NCBI GenBank assembly: GCA_021521415.1
Contig: JAIQDT010003874.1
Coordinates: forward strand, 1 to 64,000
From: Bidens hawaiensis
Lineage: Eukaryota; Streptophyta; Magnoliopsida; Asterales; Asteraceae
Reading direction: 5' to 3'
Length of the DNA: 64,000 nucleotides
Part shown: piece by piece, positions 1-11,327 of the stretch
Position numbering within the stretch: the first letter of the stretch is position 1
Layout: each line of letters opens with the position of its first letter
Position numbers and translations under genes: made by a program
Notes under the pieces: model-generated
The model's database searches: none
What the model saw: only the letters and a program-made list of their open reading frames with translations
What the model was told of the DNA's origin: nothing

Positions 1-156
1 CAGCTACAAGAAATTGACCGTAAATCATTCATCGGAGTCTCATCTCCCAAAGCTCGAACTCGTGATAAATACAAAATTAGGGTTTTGTAAAAAAAAATCA
101 AGAAAATCAAGAAAAAATTGATCTTTTTTGGTTTTAGGGGTTCGAATTGCGAAAAC

Positions 157-3100
157 ATGACTCGGGTGTTTGTTCAAAGAGGGAGTGGATCTTCATCGTC
201 ATCATCGTCTGGTAATAATAGTAATGCGAATAGGAGTGCACATGTTGCAGGAGATGATGTTGTTGTGGTTCAAGAACAGGTTGTTTGTGAAGATCTTCCG
301 GTTGATAATATCGAAACCGTCGATAAGAGCGATAAAATCGATAAAAGTGAGAAAACGGATAAAAGTGATGAACTTGATGTGAGTGTTGGTGAGAAGGTTG
401 AGAATGAGGTGGTGGAAAAGACGGGTGCTTTGAGGGTTATTGAGGAGGAAGAGGAGAAGGATGGATTGGAAAAGGATGAGTATCGGGGTTCGGATGTTGG
501 TGGGAGTGTGTATCCGCCGCCACCGCCGGCTCCGCCGCCGAAACCGTCGTCGACGAGTTTGAATTCCAGGAGGTTTGGGAATTCGTCTAGACGGGCCACT
601 GCGTGGCCGGTTGTTTCTACGGTGGAGGGGCGGTCTTCATCGCCGAGGTCGCATTGTGAGAATGATGGGTATAATAGTGCTGATGAGCAGAACCCTTGTT
701 ATGGATCGTCTTACGGTGATGCTGTGAGTTGTAGTGATTTTAGTGCACCATTGAATTGTTACTTTCGTGACATTTAGTTAAATAAATGTTTTTTTTTTAG
801 GAAAGGGAACGTCAATTTGAGCTTGATATTAGACGCACGAAAGGTTATGAAGTTAAACGAATGCTGGAAGATGGAAATTGTTTGTTTCGTGCTGTTGCAG
901 ATCAGGTTTACGGGGATTCTGAAGCATATGATTTGGCTAGACAAATGTGCATAGATTACATGGTATGTTAGCTTCTTCTATGCATCTTTTTGTTGAAATA
1001 TAAACATGTTAAAGCAACCCAAAATGAGCTACAACTATCTTAAAATTGAATTTGATATATCCAACACCTGACATAGGGGTGTAAGGTGTTTGGATTTTTG
1101 TATTGAAACGCATAGTTACTTATTATCTGATTATTGTAATTACGGGTCGTATTAATTATTTAGAGGCCAATGATTGGTTTTTGGATAATTGGTGTCATAC
1201 TAGCTGCAGTAAGACTAGACGTAACGGAGAATTTTGGGAGCTAACATTGCTTATGTGGCTGCCAAGTTTTTGTTAAACACCACAACACTTTCTTTTTCTT
1301 CACCATCATCAATGTACGCCAAGGCCTTAACGGGCTTTATTTGGTGATGACATTAATAACATTTAATATATGACCGTTGGGGGAGATTTTCCACACCCCT
1401 TCAATGGCTCATTTATTTTAAAAAGGATTTTATCTATGTACATCGATACCGATTTTTCTTTTCTTGAAAAAGACTTATCTCATTTACTACCCAAAGAGCA
1501 TGTTATATTCGAGCGAAAGGAAGAACGAAACACGTGCTAAATATCGTGTCAACAAGTTTTTATATAAAAAGGTGTTCCAGTATCTTTTCTTATTTCAAGT
1601 TGCCTTTGTTTATTATTTTTCTTTTTCAAGTATCGTTTTTTTCCTATGTGCTTGTAACTTTTATTTTTTCAAAATGTCATCGTATATTATGTGTAGTTTT
1701 ATTATTTAATTATTATGTTTATTGAATAATGAAATATCAAGTAAATAAAAAAATGATTTTGAGTAATAATTGCAATTAGTTAAAGCCACTACACTTGATT
1801 TAAAAGGGGCTTTATTTTCGTCTACATGACGCCTAAGTCGCATTTTAACTAAACAATTAGCTGAAACCACTGCACAGTACACGTAGCCTAAGAATGACAA
1901 TGTAACAGCGAGATAAAATTACTATATTCCCAAAATTGCTGTTTTTGTTCGTTATATCCGCTTTTAAGTAATCAGAAACTTTCACCTGAACATTTGTGAC
2001 ATATTTACATGAGTTTATTATTTTTTCACTAACTCTAAAATTTCTTGAGTTCATATATATCAAATAACGTTATCTGTATTCTGTAAAGTAGTGTTAGTGT
2101 CGAAATAACTTACTAAGTCGTCGTTCATCCAGGAACGGGAGAGAGACCACTTTTCTCAGTTTATAACCGAAGGTTTCACTTTTTATTGCAAGAGGAAAAG
2201 AAGGGATAAAGTATGTAAATTTGCAAAATTACCGAATTTTACAATATAACACTAGATAGTTATAGACTTATAGTTATATCATTTATGAGTGCAGGTTTAT
2301 GGGAACAATGTTGAGATTCAAGCATTATCTGAAATGTACAACCGGCCTATTCATATATATTCTTATAGCACCGGTATATATATTATCAGTTCATCATGTT
2401 ATATTGTTTTCTTAAGTATTTTGACTTTTTTGACCTTTTGCTATTTGACTTTCAAAACTTTGTTAATAACAGAGCCGATTAACATATTCCATGGGAGCTA
2501 TAATACGGACACACCTCCGATCAGGTTAAGTTATCATCATGGCAACCACTACAATTCTCTTGTTGACCCGCGTAGGTTGACCATTGGCGCTGGGCTCGGT
2601 TTTAGCTCCCTACAAGGGGTATGCTCACTTCACTGACAGTTAATTAAAGAATATAACTTTTTTGTATCTTACTTTTTATTTTTATTTTTTTAGGCAAACG
2701 TTGATAAAGATCAAGTAAAGGCGGTAATTAAAGCTCAACAAGATCAACAGATTGATAATGTAACGATTCTTTTACGTGATTTATTACTGCTAGGGGTGGC
2801 AAATGTGACCCATTGGGTTGTAATAAAATGTATATAATGGGTCAGAATGGGTCAAGCTAAAAAAAGAAAAGGATTGAAACGGGCCAAAATGGGTTGACAT
2901 TTCTTGAGGGGGTTTTTTTTTTCAATGGAACGAGAAAAAACTGGTCAACCTTTTTTACTTTTTGATTTTTTAATTATTTTTTTTGAATTTTTTAATGAGG
3001 GGTTTCTAAAATCTCAACCCATTTCAACCCCTCATTAAAAAATTCAAAAAAAAAATTAAAAAATCGTTACTCGAAATATAAATCAAAAACTAAAAAAGTA

Positions 3101-4532
3101 AAAAAACTAAAAAGTTTCCTCCGTTTTTCTCGTTCCAATTTACTGCGTATTAATCTTAACGGTCTTCATGATCAGATCATGTTCTAATTAGCTGATTAAA
3201 AACAGGCTCTTTTAGCGGAGGCCCGGTTTTGCTCTGATGTGGAGTTAACTGAGAAAGAAATTGAGCGTATGGTGATGGAAGCTTCACGGGCTCAATATAT
3301 GGCGAATGATAAGTTTAAACAGCAACTGGGTCTAAGGGAATCTTCGTCATCTGATGCTGAGCCATCATCTTCTGGAGGCAGTATGTATCTTTTCTTTTCC
3401 CTCGTTTAAAATGGATTCTTGTGTTGTCATGGTTTTAGAGGTTGCAAAACGGGCGGGTCTGGTAATGGGTTCATGTCAAAATGAATGACTTTTTTTGCGT
3501 GGGTTGAAGGTTGGCCCGTTCGCTTTCTTGTCCGACATTTTAAACTTTTTTCTTGAGTAAAATGTTTTAAGAAAACTTAAAAAGGTTGTAGATGATGACA
3601 GTATGTTGGTCATTTTTCAATACATTTTGGACTGCTTTCTTGACCCAAATATTTCAAGAAAAACTTAAAAACGTTGAACAATGATGAAGGTATTTTGGTC
3701 ATTTTTTAATACATTTTTGGACCACTTTCTCAACCCGAAAATTTCAAGAAAAACTTAAATAAGCTGAAAAATGATGAAGGTATTTTGGTCATTTTTCAAT
3801 ACATTTTTGGACCAGTTTCTTGACCCGACATTTCAAGAAAAACTTAAAAAGGTTGAAAATGATGAGGGTATTTTGGTAATTTTTCAAATACATTTTGGAC
3901 CGCTTTTTGACCCAAACGTTGACAAATGATGAAGGCATTTTGGTCATTTTTAATACATTTTTGGATCAGTTTCTCGACCCGAACATTTCAAGAAAAACTT
4001 AAAATGGTTGAAAATGATGAGGGTATTTTGGTCATTTTCCAATACATTTTTGACCACCTTCTTGGCCCGATTATTTCAAGAAAAACTTAGGTTGAAGATG
4101 ATGAGCGCATCCTGGTTTCCATTTTCACTACATTTTTTACCCGAATCACTTTCTTGTCCAACATTTAAAATCTTTTTAACTTAAAGCTGAAGGTGATGAG
4201 GGCATTTTTGTCATTTTGCCAATACATTTTGGGCTAAAAGGGTGCAACTGAAAATGTTCTAAGGACAGAAAATAAGTTTTAACTTCAAAAACAAGAATCA
4301 TTTTCAAAACTTTTTTATTAATAAAATAAATTTGCCAGGGCCATCAGGAAGTGAGATCACGGGCGGTTCAGAAGGGTCGGTTTTATGCAGCAGTATGCAA
4401 ATGGTGCTGTCAATGGGGTTCAGTTATGTGCAGGCAATGGAAGCTTACAGCATATTTGGAGACGATGTCGATTCAATGGTTTGTTACCTTCTTGAAACCA
4501 GCAGCAGGCGCAAAGGCAAGGCTACCGAATAA
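157..4532 (+). CDS. OTLD1: OTU-domain deubiquitinase, OTLD1/OTU6-like, 8 exons
   Basis: Cysteine protease of the ovarian-tumour family, which removes ubiquitin; the Arabidopsis relative OTLD1 acts on histone H2B in the nucleus. Exons: 157-723, 801-962, 2133-2210, 2295-2373, 2473-2618, 2694-2759, 3206-3380, 4339-4532. All junctions are GT-AG and keep phase, giving 488 residues, close to the roughly 500 of the family. Residues 1-189 are a low-complexity Ser, acidic and Pro-rich tail. The OTU core starts near 190, with the motif DGNCLFRAV placing Asp213 and the nucleophile Cys216, and His321 in the motif GNHYNSLV. The last exon carries a UBA-like helix segment (motif MGFSYVQAMEA) and ends in a basic RRKGKATE tail. 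The ATG at 157 opens the family-typical MTR start; the frame upstream of it has no better ATG. Introns 6 and 7 hold a hairpin and a tandem array listed separately. Function is by family resemblance; all catalytic residues are present. Confidence 0.93.
963..2132 (+). other. OTLD1 intron 2, no gene seen
   Basis: This is a 1.17-kb AT-rich intron between the exon carrying the catalytic Cys and the next OTU exon. It contains no coding exon that I can recognise. A stretch near 1380-1405 (GGGAGATTTTCCACACCCC) resembles a terminal motif of small plant DNA transposons, but I found no matching second end. Confidence 0.5.
2924..3140. repeat. Imperfect inverted repeat in OTLD1 intron 6
   Basis: The left arm (2924-3003, starting AATGGAACGAGAAAAA) is matched in reverse complement by the right arm (3027-3140, ending TTTTTCTCGTTCCAATT). 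Inner matches include TGAATTTTTTAATGAGGGGT against its complement. The right arm has about 30 extra bases. A transcript would fold into a long AT-rich hairpin. It may be a MITE. Confidence 0.65.
3550..4235. repeat. Degenerate 88-bp tandem array in OTLD1 intron 7
   Basis: About eight copies of a unit with the landmarks TTTCAAGAAAAACTTAAA, GATGAGGGTATTTTGGTCA and AATACATTTTTGGACC. The ACATTTT landmark recurs near 3618, 3706, 3796, 3885, 3951, 4039, 4126 and 4221, so spacing is 87-95 bp with one shorter unit of about 66 bp. Copies are diverged. The array fills most of the 958-bp intron. Confidence 0.8.
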
Positions 4533-5734
4533 GACAACGCTTACATGTTCGTGTAATAACAAACAGCAGTCAGCAGTATTATTATTACTATTATCATCAT
4601 TATGTTTATAGGGACTTTTAGTGGTGTTAACAAATAATATGAGTTCTGCAAAGTTGTTGAAATAATGCCTTTGTGTGGGTTGGTTGAATCTTGGAATATT
4701 GTTTTTTTTTGTTTTTTGTTTTTTTGTGTGTGTATGTTCTGTCTAATCTTAGGTGGGTTTTTTTTTCGCTTAAAAAGTCTGTAAGGGGCTTACGTCTGTG
4801 GGCGTGCAAACATAAGCTTCTGAAGACTGTTTTTAAAAAGAATAGATTTGAAAAATGCTTTTATGGTCTTAAAAAATAAGCTATTGTTCAACTTCTTCAC
4901 ATTTCTTAACATCCTACACACACCCAATATCCAACACCACCACCACCCAACGTGCGCCACAACCACCACCGTCTGCCACCACCTTCCACCGTCAGCCACA
5001 ACCACCGTCCACTACCACCACCCATTGTCCACCACCACCCACCGTCCGCCACCACCACCACGCACCACCGTCTGCCATTTGCCACCACCTTTCATCACCA
5101 CCACCACCTATCGTCAGCCAACACCATCGTCCACCACCCACCACCACCACCGTCCATCACCACCACCACCCACCATCGGCCACAACCACGTCCACTGCCA
5201 CCACGACCACCGTCCACCACCATCGTCCACCACCCACCACCACCACCGTCCATCACCACCACCACCCACCATCGGCCACAACCACGTCCACTACCACCAC
5301 GACCACCCTCCACCACCCACCACCATCGTCCACCACCCACCACCACCACCCACCGTCCACCATTATCGTTCATTGCCTACACAATCGTCGTCACCAATCG
5401 TCCACCACCACCCCCTTCCACAGTTCGTACACCACCACCAATTATTTTAGCAGTCTACAAACGATAAATGACTTCTATCTACTGTGATATATATGATATA
5501 TAACTAATTTTCAGCTTATGCAAACGATATCCAGTTTATAAAACAAACAGTATTATATTTTCAAATTACAGACATTCATACCACATCTTCAGTTGCAGAC
5601 ATGAAATCAGATTGCAAACAGTTTTTGTCTTAAAAAACCAACAATACCTTAGTAAGTGTTGCAAAAATCCTGACCAAGCGCCAAGATTAATCGCTAGGCC
5701 CCATATATCATTTTTAATGGAATCTATTGTAATA
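4533..5734. other. OTLD1 3' flank and intergenic DNA
   Basis: The first 300 bp are T-rich and probably hold the OTLD1 3' untranslated region and poly(A) site. The CCACCA-rich tract follows. Nothing gene-like is seen from 5460 to the Helitron-like end at 5735. Confidence 0.6.
4920..5450. repeat. CCACCA-rich low-complexity tract with a 96-bp internal duplication
   Basis: This tract of about 530 bp is built from CCACC, CATCG and CCGTC words and has almost no G-rich runs on this strand. A unit containing CATCGGCCACAACCACGTCC occurs at 5173 and again at 5269, so part of the tract is a near-perfect 96-bp tandem duplication. All three frames stay open for long runs rich in His, Pro and Thr, because the composition excludes stops. 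That is not evidence of a protein. It lies about 400 bp past the OTLD1 stop. Confidence 0.8.
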
Positions 5735-7008
5735 CTAGTTTTAGAGCCCGTGTCACACACGGGATAATTAAAATTATAAAATTATAAGTAAAACAAATAA
5801 TTACATAGCGTATATGAAAAAAAATGTATTACATATATGCTTGTATCTAGACAATATGTACATAAATTGATTTTATTTATATCACAAAATTCTTTTTTTA
5901 AATTAACTTAATAAAAAAATGCTCGTGCAAAAACGTATCCGAGAATATTTCTTTCTATTAAAAAATTTATTCTCGGTGCCATATATGTATAATTGAAAGA
6001 CTTTTGGTTATGAACCAACTTCGGAAATAAAGTTTCTCATACGATAGTAGTTCTAACCACCAGTTTAAATACAAAAGGAGCGATGCATTTATTGATATAT
6101 TTATCAATTTACCACTCATTAAAGGAAAGTAGAACATTAAATTGTAATAATGGATGTTCTTCAAGAGCTATGCTTTTCTGAGCTACACCATGAAAAAGAT
6201 TCTGATAAGTTTCAGAGGACTTCTTGACTTTGTCATACTGACAACATAAAAAATAACATGTTAACCAATCCAATTTTGTGAATATTTTGTTTCATTTAAG
6301 CATAGTTTTCCATGACATGTTTCCCATACAACGTTCTGATCACCATTGAAGGAAAAATTAATGTTAACATAAATATTTCAAAATTGATAAAAGTTAGAAG
6401 CATTAATAGGCATGGGGGTGGTATGTCATAGTGTTCACAGTCTTTTCTTATATTTTAATAGTTGAGAGAAAAATAGTCAGTTTATCAAATCCCGAACCTT
6501 TTGATTATTTTAAAAAATGCCCCTTAAAAATAAATTTGAAACCAGAATCATGTTTAAAATTCTAACTTTCATACTTTTTACATTTCAAAGTCAACACTTT
6601 GAACCCATAAAAAATTTGACGATAAATCTATTTTGCATTTTCAAACTTTTAAAAATACTCAAAATTTTAATTTTTGACCCGTAACAAATTTTGACCTAAA
6701 TGTAGTTAACTTGTACCCAATAATCTATTTACCAACTTTTGACGCATAATATCAAATTTAAGTTCCATAAAAACCCGAAACAATTTTCATTTAAGAAACA
6801 TGATTTATTGTTTATTTTTGAATTTCACCAAGTATTTTGAAATATGTAGTAAAATAATATGTTAATATTTATATTTATAAAAATATATGGATATTATATA
6901 AATATAGTGTAAAAGTAAAGTGAATAATTATTGATTTATTACATATACTAGGGTAAATTAGTTTTGGACAAGGGTTCACATTTATTTTACTTTATTAGAA
7001 TAGGTAGA
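5735..7008 (-). mobile_element. Non-autonomous Helitron-like element
   Basis: Read on the minus strand it starts with TC (TCTACCTATTCTAATAAAG at 7008-6990) and ends with a hairpin CCCGTGT-GTG-ACACGGG (5763-5747), eight bases, then CTAG (5738-5735). The flanking bases are A before the TC and T after the CTAG, as expected for insertion between A and T. Length is 1274 bp. No Rep or helicase frame is inside. The 5' end is only 174 bp upstream of the SIP1 start codon. Confidence 0.6.
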
Positions 7009-7181
7009 TTTGGTGAGCACCAAACTTTTAACTAACTTTTAAATTCATGGTCGTTGGTTCATCACACATATATGATATAATATAATATAACCATGATGTC
7101 AATAAATATTTCTTTATTGAAATTGTTTCCATAAAATTGCCTCTCTTTGGAAGAGATTTCTAAGTACCCCGAAAAACCGAT

Positions 7182-9515
7182 ATGGGGTTGGTTAAGGTGG
7201 CGGTTGGAGACGGCGTGTTGACGTTTTTGTGGGTGTTTTGTGCTTCGTGTCTTGGCGCTGCTACTTCCGTCATTGCTAAAGCTATCGGTGTCCAAGGGAT
7301 GGCGTCGCTTTTCATCACAATGTCGCTTGTGTTCATACTCTTGTTCGTGTTTGGTTTCGTTGGGGCGGTGTAAGGTGGCGCTAGTTTTAACCCGACTTGT
7401 ACTGCTGCGTTTTATGCCGTTGGTGTAGGTGGTGATTCGCTTGTTTCCGCTGCTGTTCGGTTTCCTGCTCAGGTGATTAGTCGTATGGTTTTGACTTTTG
7501 CGGTCAATCAGATCAAGGTTGACTTCTAAGGTCAACGCATATATATTGAGTCAAGAGTAAACTGCGAGATTATTCGTTTGAAACTGACACCGAACTGGTG
7601 AAACCGACTAAAACCAAACCGAATTGCAAATTTGGTTTTAAATCAAAGAGTGAACTGCGGTTTTCGTTCATGTGGTTTGTTTAAATATGTGGTTTTAGTC
7701 AAATAGTTTCAAATTTGCGATTTTCGTCCACGTGGTTTCATTTAACTTGCAATTAAACCCGAATTCACTAATCCCGTTAAGTCTGGTTGTTAAACCTATC
7801 AACTTGTCATTTACGCGAGCGGCAGTTTTGTCCTTTCCTCCCCCCCCCCCCCCCCAAAAACACACCCCAGCTCCTCACGTGAGGGGGCTTGCGAATTAGA
7901 ACTGAAGTTTATTTGGGGAGAAAAATGACAAAACTGCCCGTCACGTGAAGGACACGCTGATGGGTTTAACGACCAGACATAACAAGATTAGTGAATTCGG
8001 GTTTAATTGCAAGTGAAATGAAACCACATGAACGAACATTAGAAATTTGAAACTATTAGACTAAAGTCGTAGATTTGGACAAACCATAGGGATGAAAACT
8101 GAAGTTTACTCTAAATCAAAACTAAATTGGTAATCTGATTTTCGGCTTCCCCAATTCTAAATTTGGTTTAAACCGAGTAACCCAAATAACCGAATAACAA
8201 ATTATAGTCCTTTGATTTTTGTAATTTAGCTTTTTCTTTACTGTATAAATGTTACATACCTACACTCCACATGGATTGAGCCATTGAAATTCTATTTATA
8301 ACTTAACAAATATTGGTAAAAACATTAAAAAAAAAAGTTTATATATTTTTTTATTCAGTTTATTCAGCAGAAGAAACTAAAAAACTGATCGGAACTCAAA
8401 TTCAGTTTTCGGTTCGGTTTGAACCTTAATGGATTTGGTTTGGTTTAGTTTATTTGTTAGAATCATATAAAATCCTAAACCAAATAACCTGAAAACCGAA
8501 CCGATGAATGTCTTGCCTCATATATCACAAATACATTTCACTCGGGTACCGAAAATAAACCTCTTGGCTCCTCATGCACAAGCAAACAATATTGGTTGAT
8601 ACAAAAGTCGTACGTTACACAAACAAAGATGATCCCAACCATACTCGTTTTCTTGACAGGCAGCTGGCGCAGTTGGGGGTGCATTTGCGGTTCTCGAACT
8701 CATGCCATCGAAATACAAACACACACTAGGAGGACCTTCTTTAAAAGTAGATATGAATACAGGAGCACTTGCTGAAAGCATTTTGACTTTCACAAGTACC
8801 ATGTGTGTCCTCTACATTATCCTAAGGGGACCTAAAAGCATTATTATGAAAAACTGGTTGCTTTCGATGTCGATGATGACACTAGTGTTTTTCGGCCGAG
8901 GTTATACGGGTCCTTCAATGAATCCCGCCAATGTAAGTTTTACGGATTTGTTAGAATGACGCAAACCTACCATGTAAAAGATGTGTTAGTTGATTGTTAG
9001 AATTTTTTTATCTGCTTGTTGCTTACACAAATACGGGTCTATTGAACCCTTTATTAGAATTGGTTGGATTCTCTATTGTGACCCCGGTGGGCCCGATCAA
9101 CAAGTTTTGGTTTTGCTACTGGCCCACCGCACAGAACCAATATCTAAGGATGTGTGAAGAGTATATTAGTCATTTTCATTACCAATTCTAATGATGCAAG
9201 CATGCTATGTAGAAAATGCACTTTTGAGTTGAAAAATATTTAACAAGGACAATATTCAACTAGAAAAGGGTAATTTTTACATTTGTTTGGTTTATTTGGG
9301 TAGTAAAGGGTATTTTAGTAATTTACATTGTCGATCTTGATTTTATAGGATTCATCTCTTTTATGTAGGCATTTGGATGGGCTTACGTGAACAACCGGCA
9401 CAACACATGGGAGCAATTTTATGTTTACTGGATTTCTCCGTTTGTAGGGGCAATTTTGGCAGCATGGATTTTCCGTATCGTCTTTCCACCACCTTCAAAG
9501 GTGAAATCTGCTTGA
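7182..9515 (+). pseudogene. SIP1: SIP1-type aquaporin with an in-frame stop, 3 exons
   Basis: Small basic intrinsic proteins are endoplasmic-reticulum water channels of the MIP family. Exons are 7182-7472, 8660-8932 and 9369-9515; the junctions keep phase and would give 236 residues, close to the family's 240. Both pore motifs are readable: NPT in the context ASFNPTC (typical of the first SIP1 motif) and NPA in SMNPAN. The family motif KYKHTLGGPS and the terminal motif AFGWAY...NTW...FPPP are also present, with a Lys-containing tail. Codon 64, two residues before GASFNPT, is TAA (7371-7373), so translation would stop before the first pore motif. All else, including splice sites, is intact, so the loss is recent or the base is an allele or sequencing error. 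A Helitron lies upstream, a Mutator-like MITE in intron 1, and a Tat element 24 bp after the stop codon. Confidence 0.85.
7648..8111. mobile_element. Mutator-like foldback MITE, copy A, in SIP1 intron 1
   Basis: A 464-bp element with long inverted arms of about 185 bp: the left arm begins GAGTGAACTGCGGTTTTCG and the right arm ends in the complement ...GAAGTTTACTC. It is flanked by a perfect 9-bp direct repeat, TAAATCAAA, at 7639-7647 and 8112-8120, the duplication length typical of Mutator-like elements. A run of 16 C lies near the centre. No coding frame is inside. Related copies are at 30889-31333 and 56466-56659. Confidence 0.85.
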
Positions 9516-9539
9516 AAAACAAGCCGTATTTAGGTTGAC
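9279..9539 (+). repeat. 261-bp direct repeat, copy 1 (SIP1 exon 3 and flanks)
   Basis: This segment covers the end of SIP1 intron 2, exon 3 and 24 bp of 3' untranslated region, ending in TTGAC. It is repeated at 16571-16831 with only two differences by eye. This copy is the one contiguous with SIP1 exons 1 and 2. Confidence 0.93.
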
Positions 9540-10562
9540 TGAAGAAACACTAATCGACCCCGGGCAGATTACGGATAATCTGGGGGTTAAATAGATGTTT
9601 CCCACGAGGGGTTAGATCTGGCGAAGATGGTTCTTCTGATAACCTGCAAAACAGACACCGTGAGCTCGTCACTGAGAATGGGGGGGTACCTCCTTGTGAC
9701 CACCCTCCGGCGTGAGAATCAGACTAGATTGCTCTTGAATATAAGTGTATATTAAGAGAATGACTAGAGCAGATATCAGGTAATATATCAAGGTATGAGA
9801 TATGAGATAAGATGATACCATTCCAAGGTGTTGGAGTATTTATAGCCGAAGGTAGGTTTCCAAGCAGGTACAGCCGGCTGAATAGTGTTCCTGTTCTGCT
9901 AACTGTGGGCTACGCACATGCCATGCTGGTGGTTGGTGGGTAGGCAGCGGCTGATAATGACCAGGCCGGCTGTGTACTATTCCTGTTCCACCAACTGCAG
10001 GCTATGCACGTCCTCCGACAGGTTGGTGAGTAGGCAGTGGCAAATAGTGACATACAGTACAAGAGCGTGCTGCTCGTCATACTGTTGTCAGTGAGCTGTC
10101 GTATCTTTGGTCAGATCTTTTGTCCATACCTCGTCAGGTACAGTACAAAAGATCCTCCAGTATCGTACGGACTGGCTCATTTGTGCAGGAGTGTTCCCGG
10201 CTTTGTGCGGGAGTGTTCCCGGCTTGCTCACTCCTTCTTCAGGTGACATTACTGAATTATTTAAGAGTTAAGTGCCTTGTGCGTGTAGCCTTTCTGCGCA
10301 GGTAGCCTTCCCTGATGGCTTGTATCCGCAGCTGCGGGAACAGGCGGAGTACTTCACCATTGGGAGGCTTTTCCTGCGGGAACAGCTTGCGTACTGCGCG
10401 TAAGGACGTCACGTCTCTGAGCATGGTGGGTCCTGCGGGCCCAGTTGGTTTCTGCGCAGACGTCCCTCTTCAAGGGGTTGCGAGTTTAGCCTTTGCGCAG
10501 ACGTCCCTGTTTGAGGTGAGTCTTGCGGGTCCAACTGGGCTCTGCTGGGACCTACCTCTTCA
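9540..10562 (-). repeat. 3' LTR of the Tat-lineage Ty3 element
   Basis: The LTR is 1023 bp and bounded by the inverted termini TGAAGA and TCTTCA. Minus orientation is supported by a polypurine tract just outside its start (10563-10576, read GGACTGGGGGGACT on the minus strand) and by a TATAAATA box on the minus strand at 9844-9837. The region after that box (toward 9540) resembles R-U5. TTGAC at 9535-9539 directly abuts the LTR and is probably the 5-bp target duplication. The LTR holds two diverged copies of a unit of about 106 bp near 9860-10045. Confidence 0.75.
9837..9844 (-). promoter_or_regulatory. Probable LTR TATA box
   Basis: TATAAATA is read on the minus strand, about 720 bp from the start of the LTR. 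It would drive minus-strand transcription, away from gag and toward SIP1 exon 3, if this LTR acted as a promoter. Confidence 0.4.
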
Positions 10563-11327
10563 AGTCCCCCCAGTCCAATGTTCTTCTCATGAATTGTTAA
10601 TAAGTGAGGTGAACTTTTGGACTTAAGCAAAGGGTTTTGAAAAGGGTTATAGTTTTAAGGTTTTCCATGAGGATTCTTCCCGCGGAAGTCCTAATGTCAC
10701 GTGCAGAAATTCCCGACTTTCCTGCTTGATCTTTGGGTATGATGCGGGTAGGTCTGTAACCTCCTCGCAAGTCAGGAGCGTTGAGTTCCACTTGTGTAGA
10801 TTCTCCATGAGGTTTTGGTAGTTTTGAACATAGTGATCAATTATGTTTAAACAACCAATTCCATCTTGGAGCTTCAAACAATCTAGTTCTCGACGTTCCC
10901 GCTATGCGGGGATGTTATTCCCGTTTCCGCAAGCATGGCCCGGAAGATCCTTCTTGGTTTCAATTCCCTGCTGAGTGCTAGGTATGTGAAGGGTTTCGCC
11001 TTGACACTGTACCCGCACTCGTCTTATAGTTACTTTACTTCCAAGGTATTCCTGGCTTCAATTCCCTGCGGGTGCTTAGTATGTGAAGGGTTTTGCCTTG
11101 ACACTATACTCGCACCCGTCTTATGGTTACTTGGTTGCCGAGGTATTCTTGGCTTCAATTCCCTGCAGGTGCTAAGTATGTGAAGGGTTTTGCCTTAACA
11201 CTGTACTCGCACCTGTCTTATAGTTACTTGGTTGCCAAGGTAAGGGGTATATTCCCGCTTACTTTTGAATCTTTTTGAATCTTTGAAATTCGAAGAGTTG
11301 GTGAAAGGATAAGAACAGTCCAAACTG
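10563..11327 (-). other. 3' non-coding region of the Tat element, with a 98-bp tandem repeat
   Basis: This lies between the polypurine tract and the antisense ORF. Three copies of a unit of 97-98 bp containing TTCAATTCCCTG and GTATGTGAAGGGTTT start near 10959, 11057 and 11154. The part at 10743-10932 is also found, diverged, inside an unrelated LTR at 60698-60877. Confidence 0.7.

Noticed and set aside
4848..5467. Long His/Pro/Thr-rich reading frames on both strands
   Set aside because: They follow from the CCACCA composition, which lacks stops in all frames. There is no domain, splice context or promoter.
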